Origin: Tricholoma matsutake
Lineage: Eukaryota > Basidiomycota > Agaricomycetes > Agaricales > Tricholomataceae
DNA: 64,000 nt
Assembly: GCA_026075535.2 (NCBI GenBank)
Contig: AP026544.2
Coordinates: 3,348,001 to 3,412,000, forward strand
Direction of reading: 5' to 3'
The notes below the pieces were generated by a model, which was not told the origin of the DNA, did not search any database, and saw only the letters and a list, made by a program, of their open reading frames with translations. Positions within the stretch are counted from its first letter, which is position 1. Each line of letters begins with the position of its first letter. The position numbers and the translations under genes were made by a program. Below are positions 31,356 to 41,575 of the stretch, piece by piece.

Positions 31356-31781
31356 TATAAGGGCAACCTAAGCCTCTAGCAAAGGGAAATCCGAAGTTAA
31401 AATTATGCTACATAATACAGGGATTGGGGGCACACCTAGCAAAGGGAAATCCGAAGAGAAAACTCTAAGGATTCCCTTGCTGATGCCCAGTATATGTGAA
31501 GATGACAAAAATCAAATATAACCTAAAAATAGAAAAAGGCGGAGATAGGCGGATCAAGGCTGCCGAATGACATCATACCAAGGGGTATGTGTCGGAAGGG
31601 GTACTCCGCCTCTAAATATAAAAGTGTCAACATGTACAAACATGATAGCAAGGGAAAATTAGTAATAAAATCCGGAAAAATCATAGAAAATGAAGAATAG
31701 AAGGAAATGAGGTGGGGAAAAATATAGGACGAACATAAAAAATAGGAAAAACACACAGGGCACCCCCCTAGTCCCCTTACA
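31356..31781 (-). mobile_element. Solo LTR of family A in pol of B1
   Basis: A 426-bp LTR in reverse orientation (TATAAGGGCAAC...CCCCTTACA), flanked by CTTTC at 31351-31355 and 31782-31786. It is nearly identical to the LTRs of A1, so it is also recent. It arose by recombination between the LTRs of a former full element. It splits the B1 reverse transcriptase just after the YMDD helix, without changing the frame once it and one duplication are removed. Confidence 0.96.
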
Positions 31782-33760
31782 CTTTCCTGGTGTTTGTTCT
31801 GATCCTTGGAGAAAATCAGGATGTCGTCCATGTAAATCATGAGCCATCCCTCTCCAATCATGTCACAGAATATCTCGTTCATCATTGCCTGGAAGGTCGC
31901 CGGTGAGTTGCATAATCCAAAGAACATCACCGTTGGTTCAAACAGCCTCCGATTTGTCTTGAAGGCTGCCTTCCATTGATCTCCATCTTTGATTCTGACG
32001 TTGTGATATCCCCATCAGATGTCCAATTTCATAAACCATTTTGCCCCTCTTAGTTTGTCCAACAGGTCTCCTACCAGCAGCAGCAGGTAGGTGTTCTTGA
32101 TCGTCCCGTTATTCAAGTACCTGTAATCCTGGCAGGGTCATAGCACATCTGAGTCCTTCTTCGCAATGAAGAAGAACAGTGATGCCATGGGTGATTTTGA
32201 TGGTCAGATGTATCCTTTCTGCAGGCTTTCGTCAAGAAACTCATCGAGTTTCTTTTGTTCTGCTGGTGACAACGGGTAAGCCCTGTAATCCTTTGCTACA
32301 AAGTCCAGTTTCAGTTCGATCGCGTGATCCCAGGGTCTTGATTCTGGGAATCATTCCGATGCTTCCTTTTCAAATATCCATCGGTACTCCCTGTACTGTT
32401 CGGGGAGTAGTTCATCTAGGGTCTTCTGTTCGGAGTCTCCTTCCTTTGTGTGTGTCAGGTGTTGAGAGACTAATCCAGATATTTTGTCCATAAGCATACT
32501 GCGGTGACCCTTTTGCCTTTACAATCCGAGAGATTGTCTTTGTCATCAGAGAATATCCGTATCTTGGCTCGTCATATTCTTCTGTCAGCGGTGTCTTAGC
32601 TGGTTCGAATATTCCAATGATGGGTTCTCCTCGGATGTAGGCGACCAGTAGCTCGTCGTCTTCAATCTTTAGTTCGGGTGTCTCTTTTGGTTGTTCTGTT
32701 GCCTGTTCTGTTGCCTGTTCTGTTGCCTGATCGTGGTTTGCCTGTGCTGGGTTTTCCTTCCCAGTGTCTTCTTCATCTTGTGGCCCTATGGGCTCCGCAT
32801 CTTGAAGAGTCGTGACTGCAATCTCTTCATCGTCAATTTCTTTGATCGTCGCTTTTCTTGTCTCGACGGGCATCTTGCTTCTTCTTGGTTCTTTGTGGAG
32901 GACTCCTCCCATCAGTTTTGCCTTGGCAACAACTCTTTGGCATAGCTCTCGGTGTTCTTCTTTTGCCAGTTCTTCTTTCTTGAGGTCCAGTTTTTCCCTC
33001 TCTCTTGCGACTATCTGGGCTGCTGCCAGTCATCCTTCTTCTTTTCTAGCGGCCAGTTTCTCCAGCTCTCTTGTGGCCAGCCTTTTCCACTGTGCTCATT
33101 CTTCCTCAGTGGCTTTCTTCTTGAGGGCGAGCTTCTCTTGATCTCTAGCAATGATGCCTCGGCACCATGCCTGTCGTTCTTCCTTCGTCATGTCTAAGGG
33201 GTTCTTCTTTTTGGTTCCCTCCCGACGCCATGACAAGTGTTCTTCGTTGGTTTTCTTGGTCAGTACCCTACCGATAAGGGTTCTTCCTCTTCCATGTGAG
33301 AATTCAGGATGGGTCCTGTCATTCATCCTGAATTGGAAGGTTCCAATTCTCCAGTCGATTACTGGATTGATTCTTCTGAGCCACGGCAAGCCCAAGATGA
33401 CTGATTCCTTTCCCAGTCCTGCAATGAGGAAGGTCATTGGGAAAGTCATTCCATTGATCATCAAGAGTCCTTTGGCATAGTGGGAAATCTCCCCTTTCTT
33501 GTTTGGGGTTCCATCCACGTTCTTGACCTTGATCACCTTCTCCAGGGGGTACAGTTTGAATCCGCTGTCCTCTGCAAATTCATGACTCATGAATATCCCT
33601 CCCACTCCAGAGTCGAGTAGGGCTTTGGTTTCGATGGCTTTTCCTCTGCCTGTCCCTACCACTTTGACATCTAAACGCATAGATTGATTTTTCAAAGTGG
33701 CTAGTAGTACAGAGCAGATGGAAAGTTTGGTGGTACCTGGCATCGAGGCAGGCCACCCCT

Positions 33761-33770
33761 TTAAAAACCC
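33761..33770 (-). promoter_or_regulatory. -1 frameshift site of B1
   Basis: On the minus strand G GGT TTT precedes the gag stop TAA, exactly as in B2 (9573-9582). The same downstream sequence, AAAGGGGTGGCC, follows. Confidence 0.7.
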
Positions 33771-34849
33771 TCATCCCCGATGGCAGCGACAGCTGTTGCT
33801 TTCTCTTCTCCATTGAGTTCGTTCAAGATCGCTCGGATCTTCAAGTAAGCTTCTTTGCCCTTGTTCTTTGGGAAAGGCCAGTCCTCGGTCCTCGTTTCCC
33901 CTTTCTTGTGTTTGGTTGCTCTGTTTCTGGGCTGGTGGTACACAAAGCACAATCCCTTTTTCATGTGTTCAATCCTCTCCTGGTAGGAGAGGTGGTTGAT
34001 ATCAAGTGGGGTTTCCTTTGCCTTAGAGGCCAGGAGCTTCTTTGTAAAAGTCTCCTGTAGCCTCCCTGCTATGGCCTTTGCTCTTCTCCACTGTCCATCG
34101 TACTTGGAGGCAGCATTGATCATTCCTTCCAAGGTCATAGGGATCATTTCCATGTTGAAAACTCTTTCGAGGAGTTTGGGGTTTAACCCATCCATAAAGA
34201 GTTCGATCAGGGTGGTATCGTCGTTGATTCCCGCCTTCTCTCACAGGATTCGGAACTGCACAATGTAGTCCTCCAGGTCCTGTCCCTGCTTCAATGTCTT
34301 CATCTCAGTTCTGGCCCTGCCAGCTTCATCGATCGGTGTGAATGCTGTCTTGAGCGCCGATTCAAAGGCTGACCAAGTTCCTAGGTCCTCCATTTCTGCC
34401 CATGTCTGTGCCCAGGGCACGGCGGTTCCTCCATTCATGAAGGACAATGCAAAGATGATTTTCTTCTTGTCGGTGTCATAGATTCCATGGTTCACTCTCA
34501 AATAGAGTTTCACTTCTTGTAAGAACTTCGCAGTTCTAGTTCGGTCCCCTGTGAAGTCGGAGGGGGTTTGTATCCTGATCTCCTTGGTCGATGTGGTTGG
34601 TTCGGTAGACATGTTGGCATTGTCATTGGATAAGGAGAATGGGTCTCATTCTGGAGTTTCTTCTGTATCGAGGGATCTAAAGTCCTCTTCATCGAGGTAT
34701 CGGGGTTCTTCATCACTGGTTCTCTTTGAGAACCACTTCTGTGCTGGTTCTGAGTATTGTACTAGTTGACCCTGGTATCTATACCACGGGGTTCTTCCTG
34801 ATGATGATGCTCTGGTTGGAGGTCTGTCTGGGCTTTGTCTGAAAGACAT
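33761..34849 (-). pseudogene. gag: Gag of element B1, with in-frame stops
   Basis: On the minus strand the frame starts MSFRQSPDRPPTRAS and ends at TAA 33761-33763. An upstream in-frame ATG at 34,879 would add ten residues, MKSTYLGADP; B2 lacks it, so I use the shared start. The Gag core (WAQTWAEMEDLGTWSAF; KTLKQGQDLEDYIVQF) and a decayed zinc knuckle (CFVYHQPRNRATKH, with two ligands lost) are visible. Stops at 34646-34648 and 34241-34243 are TGA, where B2 reads CGA. Protein length and layout match B2. Confidence 0.9.
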
Positions 34850-34882
34850 TGGGTCTGCACCTAGGTAGGTGGACTTCATAGA

Positions 34883-34894
34883 TCAGCTTGACCT
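34883..34894 (-). promoter_or_regulatory. Self-primer binding site of B1
   Basis: AGGTCAAGCTGA on the minus strand starts two bases after the 5' LTR. Its exact complement lies in the LTR at 35190-35201, about 30 bases after a TATATAAG box (35,224-35,236 on the minus strand). Confidence 0.75.
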
Positions 34895-34896
34895 TT

Positions 34897-35633
34897 TGTT
34901 AAGACTATAGGTTTTTAACTCAGCCTTGGCTTCATTCATCACAGTTGGAGGCTTTCCAACTGTTGCTTGTATCGTACTAGGAGGCTTTCCTAGTGTATCA
35001 GGCCTTCTGCCTTCGCTTGGGTGCTTCCTCAAGTAATCATGGCTATCCGTACTCAGAGGCTTTCTGAGTAGACCGTTGGTTTGTGTATCACAGTTGGAGG
35101 CTTTCCAACTGTCGAGTTCAAGTTATCACAGCTAGGGGCTTCCTAAGCTGTTGAGTATTCTGGTTGAGTCTAAGACCATTGTTTGAATCAGGTCAAGCTG
35201 AGGAATACACAGAGTGTAGCTACAGCTTATATACTGTTCCAGGACTATCTATCATCCAATTGGAAGGTGAGATGCTTATCAGGTAAATATAGACAAGAAC
35301 AATAGAAACAATAGGCCTCATGCCTTGCATGAGGCATCCAATGTTATGGAGTGCTGCAGCGCAGCATGTCAGAGAACAATAAGAGATAAGCCTCATACCT
35401 AGCATGAGGCGTCCGATGTCACAGATCTGATGTCAAGGATCCGATGTCATGGACCTCATGTAAAGGGGCTGTCATACCATGGTGTGTGTGGGAGTGGATT
35501 CAGGTGCATGGAGTCACCATGTGTCAAGGTGTCTTCCATCGGAAGTGAGTCGAGTCGAATGAGAAAATTAAAGTACCCAGCCTTGCCGGCATACGTCTGG
35601 TCATCCTGGGTTACGATAACAAAAATTGTAACA
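34897..35633 (-). repeat. Family B 5' LTR of B1
   Basis: A 737-bp LTR on the minus strand, TGTTACAATTTTTG...CTTAACA, next to the ACAAC duplication at 35634-35638. It carries the same hairpin blocks as the other family B LTRs. It includes the uninterrupted CCTTGCCGGCATACGTC, which shows the empty target of A1. Confidence 0.95.
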
Positions 35634-35638
35634 ACAAC

Positions 35639-36171
35639 ACAGATGAAAAATTAATATTTGCAATCCTGATGTGTGAAGATTATCCTCTCATTCTGACTGA
35701 AAATAATAATTAATGCCTGCCAGAGGAAGGAACAGTCAATTCAATCTTTAACTGAAAGAAATTTGCCTACTAAAAGCATCTCATAATAGTATGAAATTTT
35801 TGTCCTATCTCAGGCTGAAAAAACACCCTATTATTCACACCTTTGTGGCAGGAAATATTATCCCATAAATTGTTGAAAATTTGGATGAAAATTCATATGT
35901 TAGATGGTTGAAAATCCATACCCTCATCTTGGATTAAAATCATCCCCTGCATTTCATCCCCTTGTAAAATGAAAATTCATCCCATTAGGTTAAGAATATT
36001 TTGTAAGGTAACACATATGAACTCCATCTCTTGGATGGCTGAAATCTATGGGATGAAAATTCATTCCAAATTCATCCACCATTAATTCATCCATTTAAGT
36101 TAGAAAATTCAGGTTTTGGCACTTAAATGGCTGAAATTGCTACTGTGCTAGGTCCACAGTGGAGCTCCCCA
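35639..36171. repeat. Degenerate GAAAATTCATCC repeat stretch
   Basis: The words GAAAATTCAT, TCATCCC and GGATGAAAATTCAT recur at least eight times with changing spacing. Several are self-complementary (GGATGAAAATTCATCC-like). It looks like decayed satellite or element sequence. No gene is seen. Confidence 0.45.
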
Positions 36172-37842
36172 TCAACAGAGGTGAGCTTTGCTCACCATAG
36201 ATCACACACCTTTCCTATTGTACAAATTTTGTTCCAAGCACTTGTTGAAGTTGCAAGAGATCCAGTCTCCTTAAATATATTGTATCACATGATATTGTTT
36301 ACTTATGTTTGTAATAATCAACAAAGTCATGTGATTTTCATACATTCTATACTCAAAAATCAGTGCAACAAAACTGTTCCAATGAGTGACTAGACTATAT
36401 GATGAAACTTACCTATTAAATAGTGTCACATGATCTTGTGGCTATGCAGGTGATCAGATAGGATGTTAAGGTATATTCCATAATTTTCTCAGATTTTATG
36501 ACAATTTATTTCATTTTATTCAAGTACACTTATTAAAAGTTTGAAAACATTGGAATGGTTTTGTTGGCCACTGTACATTACCCTCAATTTATAGCCTACA
36601 TGTGATCCATATAGTCAATATTTCATCCTGAAAAGTAACATCTTCACCAACTCACCTAACCTCCTTGTTACTCCATGCCATCTCATGGGACTCACTAGTG
36701 GACTTATATACAGCCATACTAATGTAGTATGACTCAGGAGTAAATTTGACACCTTTGAACGGTTCATTATTCTATAAAAGAGTGGTAGAGAGTAAATGCA
36801 TTGAGATATGGTACAATCACTCACCCAAGGCCAATAGCACTTCATATTCTTAATGTAGCATTAAAAATAGTGCATAATATGGTATTATATGAGGTTCCTT
36901 TGAGCTAGATACAGCCCAGATAGTAGGAGAGGCCGAGCTATGCACCAGGGAGCAGGTTGAATCAGGTGTTCCAAAAATAGTAACAATCTTGAAATATGTT
37001 GGCAGTGAAACAACGCGCCATTGATTAGATGGCAGAGGTAGATAGAGGGAAATATTTTGCATGGGAATAGAATTGACCGCCAGGGAATCCATGGAAAAAC
37101 AAGGGAGTAATGGGCTAAACAAGGTACTTTGCAGTAATTGATCGGGTGAGCATTTTGAGGTGCGTCCGATCATACTGAGACTCTCGATCAAACCACTCAT
37201 CAGCACTCTCTTGAGCATACTCCCTCCATTTCTTGGTGGATTCCTTTTGTCTCTTTTGCCTCCTATGGAATAAATTTCCCTCTATCTGCCCATGCTCTCT
37301 GATTAATGGTGTGTTGTCTTGATGTCAAGCTATTTCTGTGTTATTGCCTTTTTGGGAACACTTGGTTCAACCTGCTCTCTGGTGCATAGCTCGGCCTCTT
37401 CTACTATCTGGGCTGTATCTAGCTCAAGGAAACCTCATATAATACCATATTATGCACTATTTTTAATGCTACATTAAGAATATGAAGTGCTATTGGTTCT
37501 GGGTGAGTGACTGTACCATATCTCAATGCATTTACTCTCTACCACTCTTTTATAGAATAATGAACTGTTCAAAGGTGTCAAATTTACTCCTGAGTCCTAC
37601 TACATTAGTATGGCTGTATATAAGTCCACTAGTGAGTCCCATGAGATGGCATGGAGTAACAAGGAGGTTGGGTGAGTTGGTGAAGATGTTACTTTTCAGG
37701 ATGAAATATTGACTATATGGATCACATGTAGGCTATAAATTGAGGGTAATGTACTAGTACAACTGCTTGGGACAAAATTTGGACGATAGGAAAGGTGTGT
37801 GATCTATGGTGAGCAAAGCTCACCTCTGTTGATGGGGAGCTC
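36172..37842. mobile_element. Inverted-repeat element of about 1.67 kb
   Basis: The outer ends GAGCTCCCCATCAACAGAGG (left) and its reverse complement (right) are followed by GGTGAGCTTTGCTCACC on both sides. The left arm runs to about 36,985 and the right arm starts about 37,335, and both keep over 90 percent identity over long stretches. For example, nearly identical 76-codon frames occur at 36,615-36,845 on the minus strand and 37,482-37,712 on the plus strand. The left arm has about 320 extra bases (36,248-36,575). The centre, about 36,986-37,334, is unique. A 122-codon minus-strand frame covers the inner left arm and the centre, without recognisable domains. No target duplication is evident. 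It is a non-autonomous fold-back-like element or an inverted duplication. Confidence 0.75.
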
Positions 37843-38798
37843 ATGCTCTGGTGAGCTGAGACCTTCCCCCCTGCTATCCCTTTTCCTGCCCCTTATTCTA
37901 CTTTACAACTAGGCCTAGGAATGGAAGAAAGTGAATGCTTTGGACCCATGGATCTTACAGTGTAAGTCTATCTCCTCCTAAGTACATATCCTCTTTTCTG
38001 TCTATACTGACAACTGTAGAGCCTTCAGGGGCTCTATCAGGTCATTAATTGGGACCATTATACTCTCTTTCAATGTGCATTTTATCAGGGAAAGGCCTAG
38101 GGATGCAGGTATTTGACAACACCCCACCCTCCAAATACAGGTGCACTGACAGAGAGCACCTTATCCCCAGCTCTCCCAACATCAATCCCCACCTCTACAT
38201 ACATACATCTACCCTTTCCATACATTTATTTCAGCTGTAGAAGGTGTACAAGCCCAGTAGATGCACCTCCTCCCCTCATTCTGTCACTTGTCCACATTTC
38301 ACCCCTTCCCATCTTATGCAGCACCCTCCCCACTCATGTAATAGTTATAGATATGAATATATAGCATACACATGCATTACAGACCCCCTCAATGAATAGA
38401 AGAGAACCCCCTCCCTCCTCTCCACCAGGGAGAGTGCTTGTTATGGGCTAAATGTAGCTGTAATAGCAGAAACAACTGTTTATTGACACTATATATACAT
38501 ACATAAGAGTTATCTACAAAACAAATGAAGGGAAAGGGTCAGGAATGAGTGGACAGGCATGCTCATCATTGGGGATGATGAGCACAATGGTAGCTGAAGC
38601 TGTGGTGCATGTTGATCAACCATGGGAGATGGTGATTGGACAGTGATCGGGGTGGGAACAGTGGCAGGAAGCTGTCCCACACATCCCCAGACCTATGTTT
38701 ATGTGAGCATAGTGTGTACACTTACCTTGGTGATGTCTAAACGGCACCTGGGGAGGGAATTAATGCTGGTGTAGGGTTTTATTGAGATCGAGCCTTGT
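37843..38798. other. Unannotated spacer
   Basis: No gene is supported. A short exon-like ATG frame near 37,921 followed by GTAAGTC (37,961) could be a gene scrap. The rest is AT- and CT-rich sequence with short microsatellites (ATACATACAT near 38,200 and 38,500). Confidence 0.4.
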
Positions 38799-39455
38799 TG
38801 TTAAGGGCGAAGCCTCAACCACTTGATCTAGTCGATATTGTTTGACAAGGTGCTTCCTCGACAAGTCGTTCCATACTAGCCTTACTTGGAGTGTCTGACA
38901 TAAGACAGATAGTACACTCTAGCAGGTCTTCTGCATAGAGTCATTCGGGTTCACGCACTAAGGGGCTTCCTTAGTGGTTTTGAGTAAGTTCACAAGTTCA
39001 CAAGTTAAGGCTGTAGATTGCCTAGATCTAAACTAAGGACATAGTCACAGTACTTATACTAAGAGGGAGGTCCTTATCATCCAATCAGAAAGGTAGATGT
39101 GTATCAGGTAAGAATAGAAACAGTAAGCCTCATGCCTAGCATGAGGTGTCCGATGTCACAGATCCAATGTCAAGGATCCAATGTCAATTGTGAGAGTCTG
39201 ACATCACAGACCTCATGTCAAAGGGCTGTCGTATCACAGCATGTGTGTGAATGGGTTTGGGTGCATGGAGTCACCATGCATCAAGGGTGCCTTCCACAGG
39301 AAGGGGATCAAATGCATGTTGTCAGCATGCATCATTTGTGTGTCTGGTGTCAAGGGCATGCTCTAAGCTTGAATCAGGAGTGCCTCCTGTCCAGAGGGGA
39401 TCATTGGGTATGTCAGGTCAGTTGGGTTCCATGAGTTACAAGGAAAATTGTAACA
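38799..39455 (-). mobile_element. Solo LTR of family G (copy G2)
   Basis: A 657-bp LTR on the minus strand, TGTTAAGGGCGAAGCC...AATTGTAACA as written on the plus strand. CTTGT flanks it on both sides (38794-38798 and 39456-39460). It is colinear with G1 except for a missing block around the GCTGCGCCGCAGC hairpin. Confidence 0.93.
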
Positions 39456-39460
39456 CTTGT

Positions 39461-40500
39461 GATGCTAGGTCACGAGCATGATGACCTACTATAATGGGCT
39501 GTTACTGTGGGAAGGTCAGGTGAAAGGTGCTACCAGCTGCATGACAATGTACTTACTCTCCCTCAAAATGAGACTTTGTCAATAATGCATTTCACTCTAT
39601 CAAACTTCGTAGTATACATTGGTACATGTAGTATAGCCGGATATGGGGGGAGGGTGCCAAAAGGGCCTGCCAGTTGCTTGATAGGGCATAGTATATAGTA
39701 TGGGAATATTTTAGTCTCTGGTAGCTGACCTTAAATATCAGATGATGAGTCAATCTGATTGATATAAGGTCTGCCCTAACTTAAGAGTTGGTGTAGTGAG
39801 GGTCCCATTGGTTGTTATCAGCCAAAAATTACCATTGCAACTACCCACGTGATGTTGGATAGATAAGATTGATGTAATCTCAAAGCATTCAGTAGTCAAT
39901 GAATACAGTGAAAGCTGGTATAGTATGGACAAGATATCAACTGGAGACCCTACCTGATCCATAGAACATAAAAAACCAGCACTCAAAGTGTGAACTGTTC
40001 AGTTAGTAACCAATTTTGTAGACCCAGAAGGCAGAGTACTAGTGGTTACATAAACTGATATAGTCTACTATGAAGCTTAAATTGGAAGTTGAATGCATTC
40101 AATCAATCAATGGGTGGTCCAAATGCATGCAAAGTTATTTGAATGATTGTCTTCAATATCGTGGTGGAGGTTGGTACTGAGAGTTGAGACTAAGTATGCA
40201 AAGTGTGATATCTGCATGAGACTTTGTCCATCTGCTTGAGTTGATGAATATTCATGATTGCATCGCAGTCAAAGGTCAGTGGGCCACAGTAAATCAGTGG
40301 CCCTCAGATGAATCGCTCATGTCGCAATCAAAAATGTCTGCAACTCAAGACTGTGGAGGTATATGAGCGAGGCACGAGTGCAGTGTACCGGTGTTTTGCA
40401 CGGATAGAATGATGATGTGTCGAGATCATGTGATGGTGTCATTTCTTTACCTTTCGCTTCCACCACTCCAGGTTACTAGATCCTTGCTCCTTATGCTCTC
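39461..40500. other. Unannotated spacer
   Basis: I see no recognisable element or gene. A pyrimidine tract ending CCACCACTCCAG (40,459-40,470) could be an acceptor site for the coding relic that follows. Confidence 0.35.
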
Positions 40501-40524
40501 AGTTGTTGCATCAATTGCAACACC

Positions 40525-41148
40525 ATTTTCAAATCATGTCAGCCAATGTAGAAGGACAGGGAGTGGGGGCAATTGCTCAGTTCTCACAGTCAGGGATGAC
40601 AGCAAATAGTTCTGAGAGTGGTCACGGGTCTGAACCCCTCTCTGACACTCTTGAGTTGGCAGCTGCTGAGGTGGAGAAAGGTACTATGAAGAGGTCAGGC
40701 CGGTGGGTTAAGGTCCCGGTTGGTGCAGGCCATTTTTTGATGGATGTTTGTTGATCGTCGCATGTCGCACTGGCAATGTCCAAATCTGTTCAGGACTCCT
40801 GAACCTGTGGAGGTGCCAATATTCATCAAAGCACACTGACAGGACTGGATCATCAATGAAAATGATAAACTAATTAGGAAGCCAGATCATCAGTTTCAGA
40901 AAGTGAGGGTTCTTCAAGATAAGCATGGTGTTTGTACAGCGGATGATGTTGAGGTGGCATCATCAAGTCCTTGTCTCGGGGTTTCACAAGCTGGGAATGA
41001 CTTGGGGAGTGGTCCTTTATCGAGGTTCTCTATTTGTGGGAGGCGACCTGTACCCCCAGCAAGTGTGGAGAACTCTCAAATAATGGATCTCGACCCTACC
41101 ATCCAGAGTCTGGATGTTGACTATTTGGGCCAAGTGCCAGATTGTTGA
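40525..41148 (+). pseudogene. Decayed coding region of unknown function
   Basis: A plus-strand frame starts MSANVEGQGVGAIAQ at about 40,536 and runs to MKRSGRWVKVPVGAGHFLMD. After a stop and frame change, a second frame continues LFRTPEPVEVPIFIKAH, then QDWIINENDKLIRKPDHQF and KVRVLQDKHGVCTADDVEVA, to TGA 41146-41148. The composition is protein-like, with Ser/Glu-rich low complexity followed by a denser segment. I do not recognise the family. It could be the start of a host gene or an element ORF cut off by the LINE that ends at 41,384. Confidence 0.4.
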
Positions 41149-41575
41149 TTTCATACTGAGTAGTAGTAGTAGAGTAGTATATTACTGGCATGGTCCAATT
41201 GTTGAATGCCAGGGGTCTGAGAGTTTCCCAATGTCATTAAGTACAGGCAAGCTATCTAACTATTATACATCTTTGTCTTGGGCCCATGATCACAACTTCC
41301 AGTGGGCGAAACAGCCTTCGATGTCAATCACTGGACAGCTATGACCATGGGCAAGGGGTGTAGAACCCCACTGAGATTTTCTCTTTTTTTTTTTTTTGAA
41401 GCGGATGTATCATTCAAATACAGCATTCTCAGACACATAGACTGGTACAGCCTCAAAGAGCTCTAACACTTCATATGTAAATTTTGCAAGCAGTCTGATG
41501 GTTGTCCTTTCCTTCAAGATCAATTTGAATAGATCAATAGAAGAGACCATGGGATGCCGGGGCAAATATGGTATC

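Larger units (their letters stand above)
29076..33770 (-). pseudogene. pol: Pol of element B1, split by a family A solo LTR
   Basis: On the minus strand pol begins in the -1 frame at the slippery site. It carries the protease (ALLDSGVGGIFMS; VILGLPWLRRI), the Lys/Glu-rich spacer with a 12-base coding repeat ATEQ three times (32,690-32,730), and the reverse transcriptase ([29 protein letters not shown]). The solo LTR at 31,356-31,781 interrupts it next. Then come RNase H ([21 protein letters not shown]), the integrase (YHEGVTSGHPG; CATCQQ; MTNFITDL, with Asn for the first catalytic Asp; ISDRDPRFAS; TDGETEWVNQE) and the chromodomain (HFLVKWVRYPTSENSWEP). Many stops and at least one frameshift, near 32,430, interrupt it. 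From 29,076 to 29,537 the C-terminal part is uninterrupted and is the better template for that region of family B. Confidence 0.93.
21859..35633 (-). mobile_element. Complete Ty3/Gypsy element B1 (family B) with two nested insertions
   Basis: Element B1 lies on the minus strand, flanked by ACAAC at 21854-21858 and 35634-35638. Its 5' LTR is 34897-35633, and its 3' LTR is 21859-22585 plus 28640-28685. The 3' LTR is split by full-length element A1, and pol is split by a family A solo LTR. Without these insertions and their duplications it measures about 7,290 bp, close to B2 (7,392 bp). It keeps the primer site, frameshift site, gag, pol with chromodomain, a distinct ORF3 and the purine tract. 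Confidence 0.95.

Noticed and set aside
21859..35633. Two separate partial Gypsy elements on either side of A1
   Set aside because: The ACAAC duplications, the split LTR joined at TTGCC, and the length match to B2 show one element with nested insertions.
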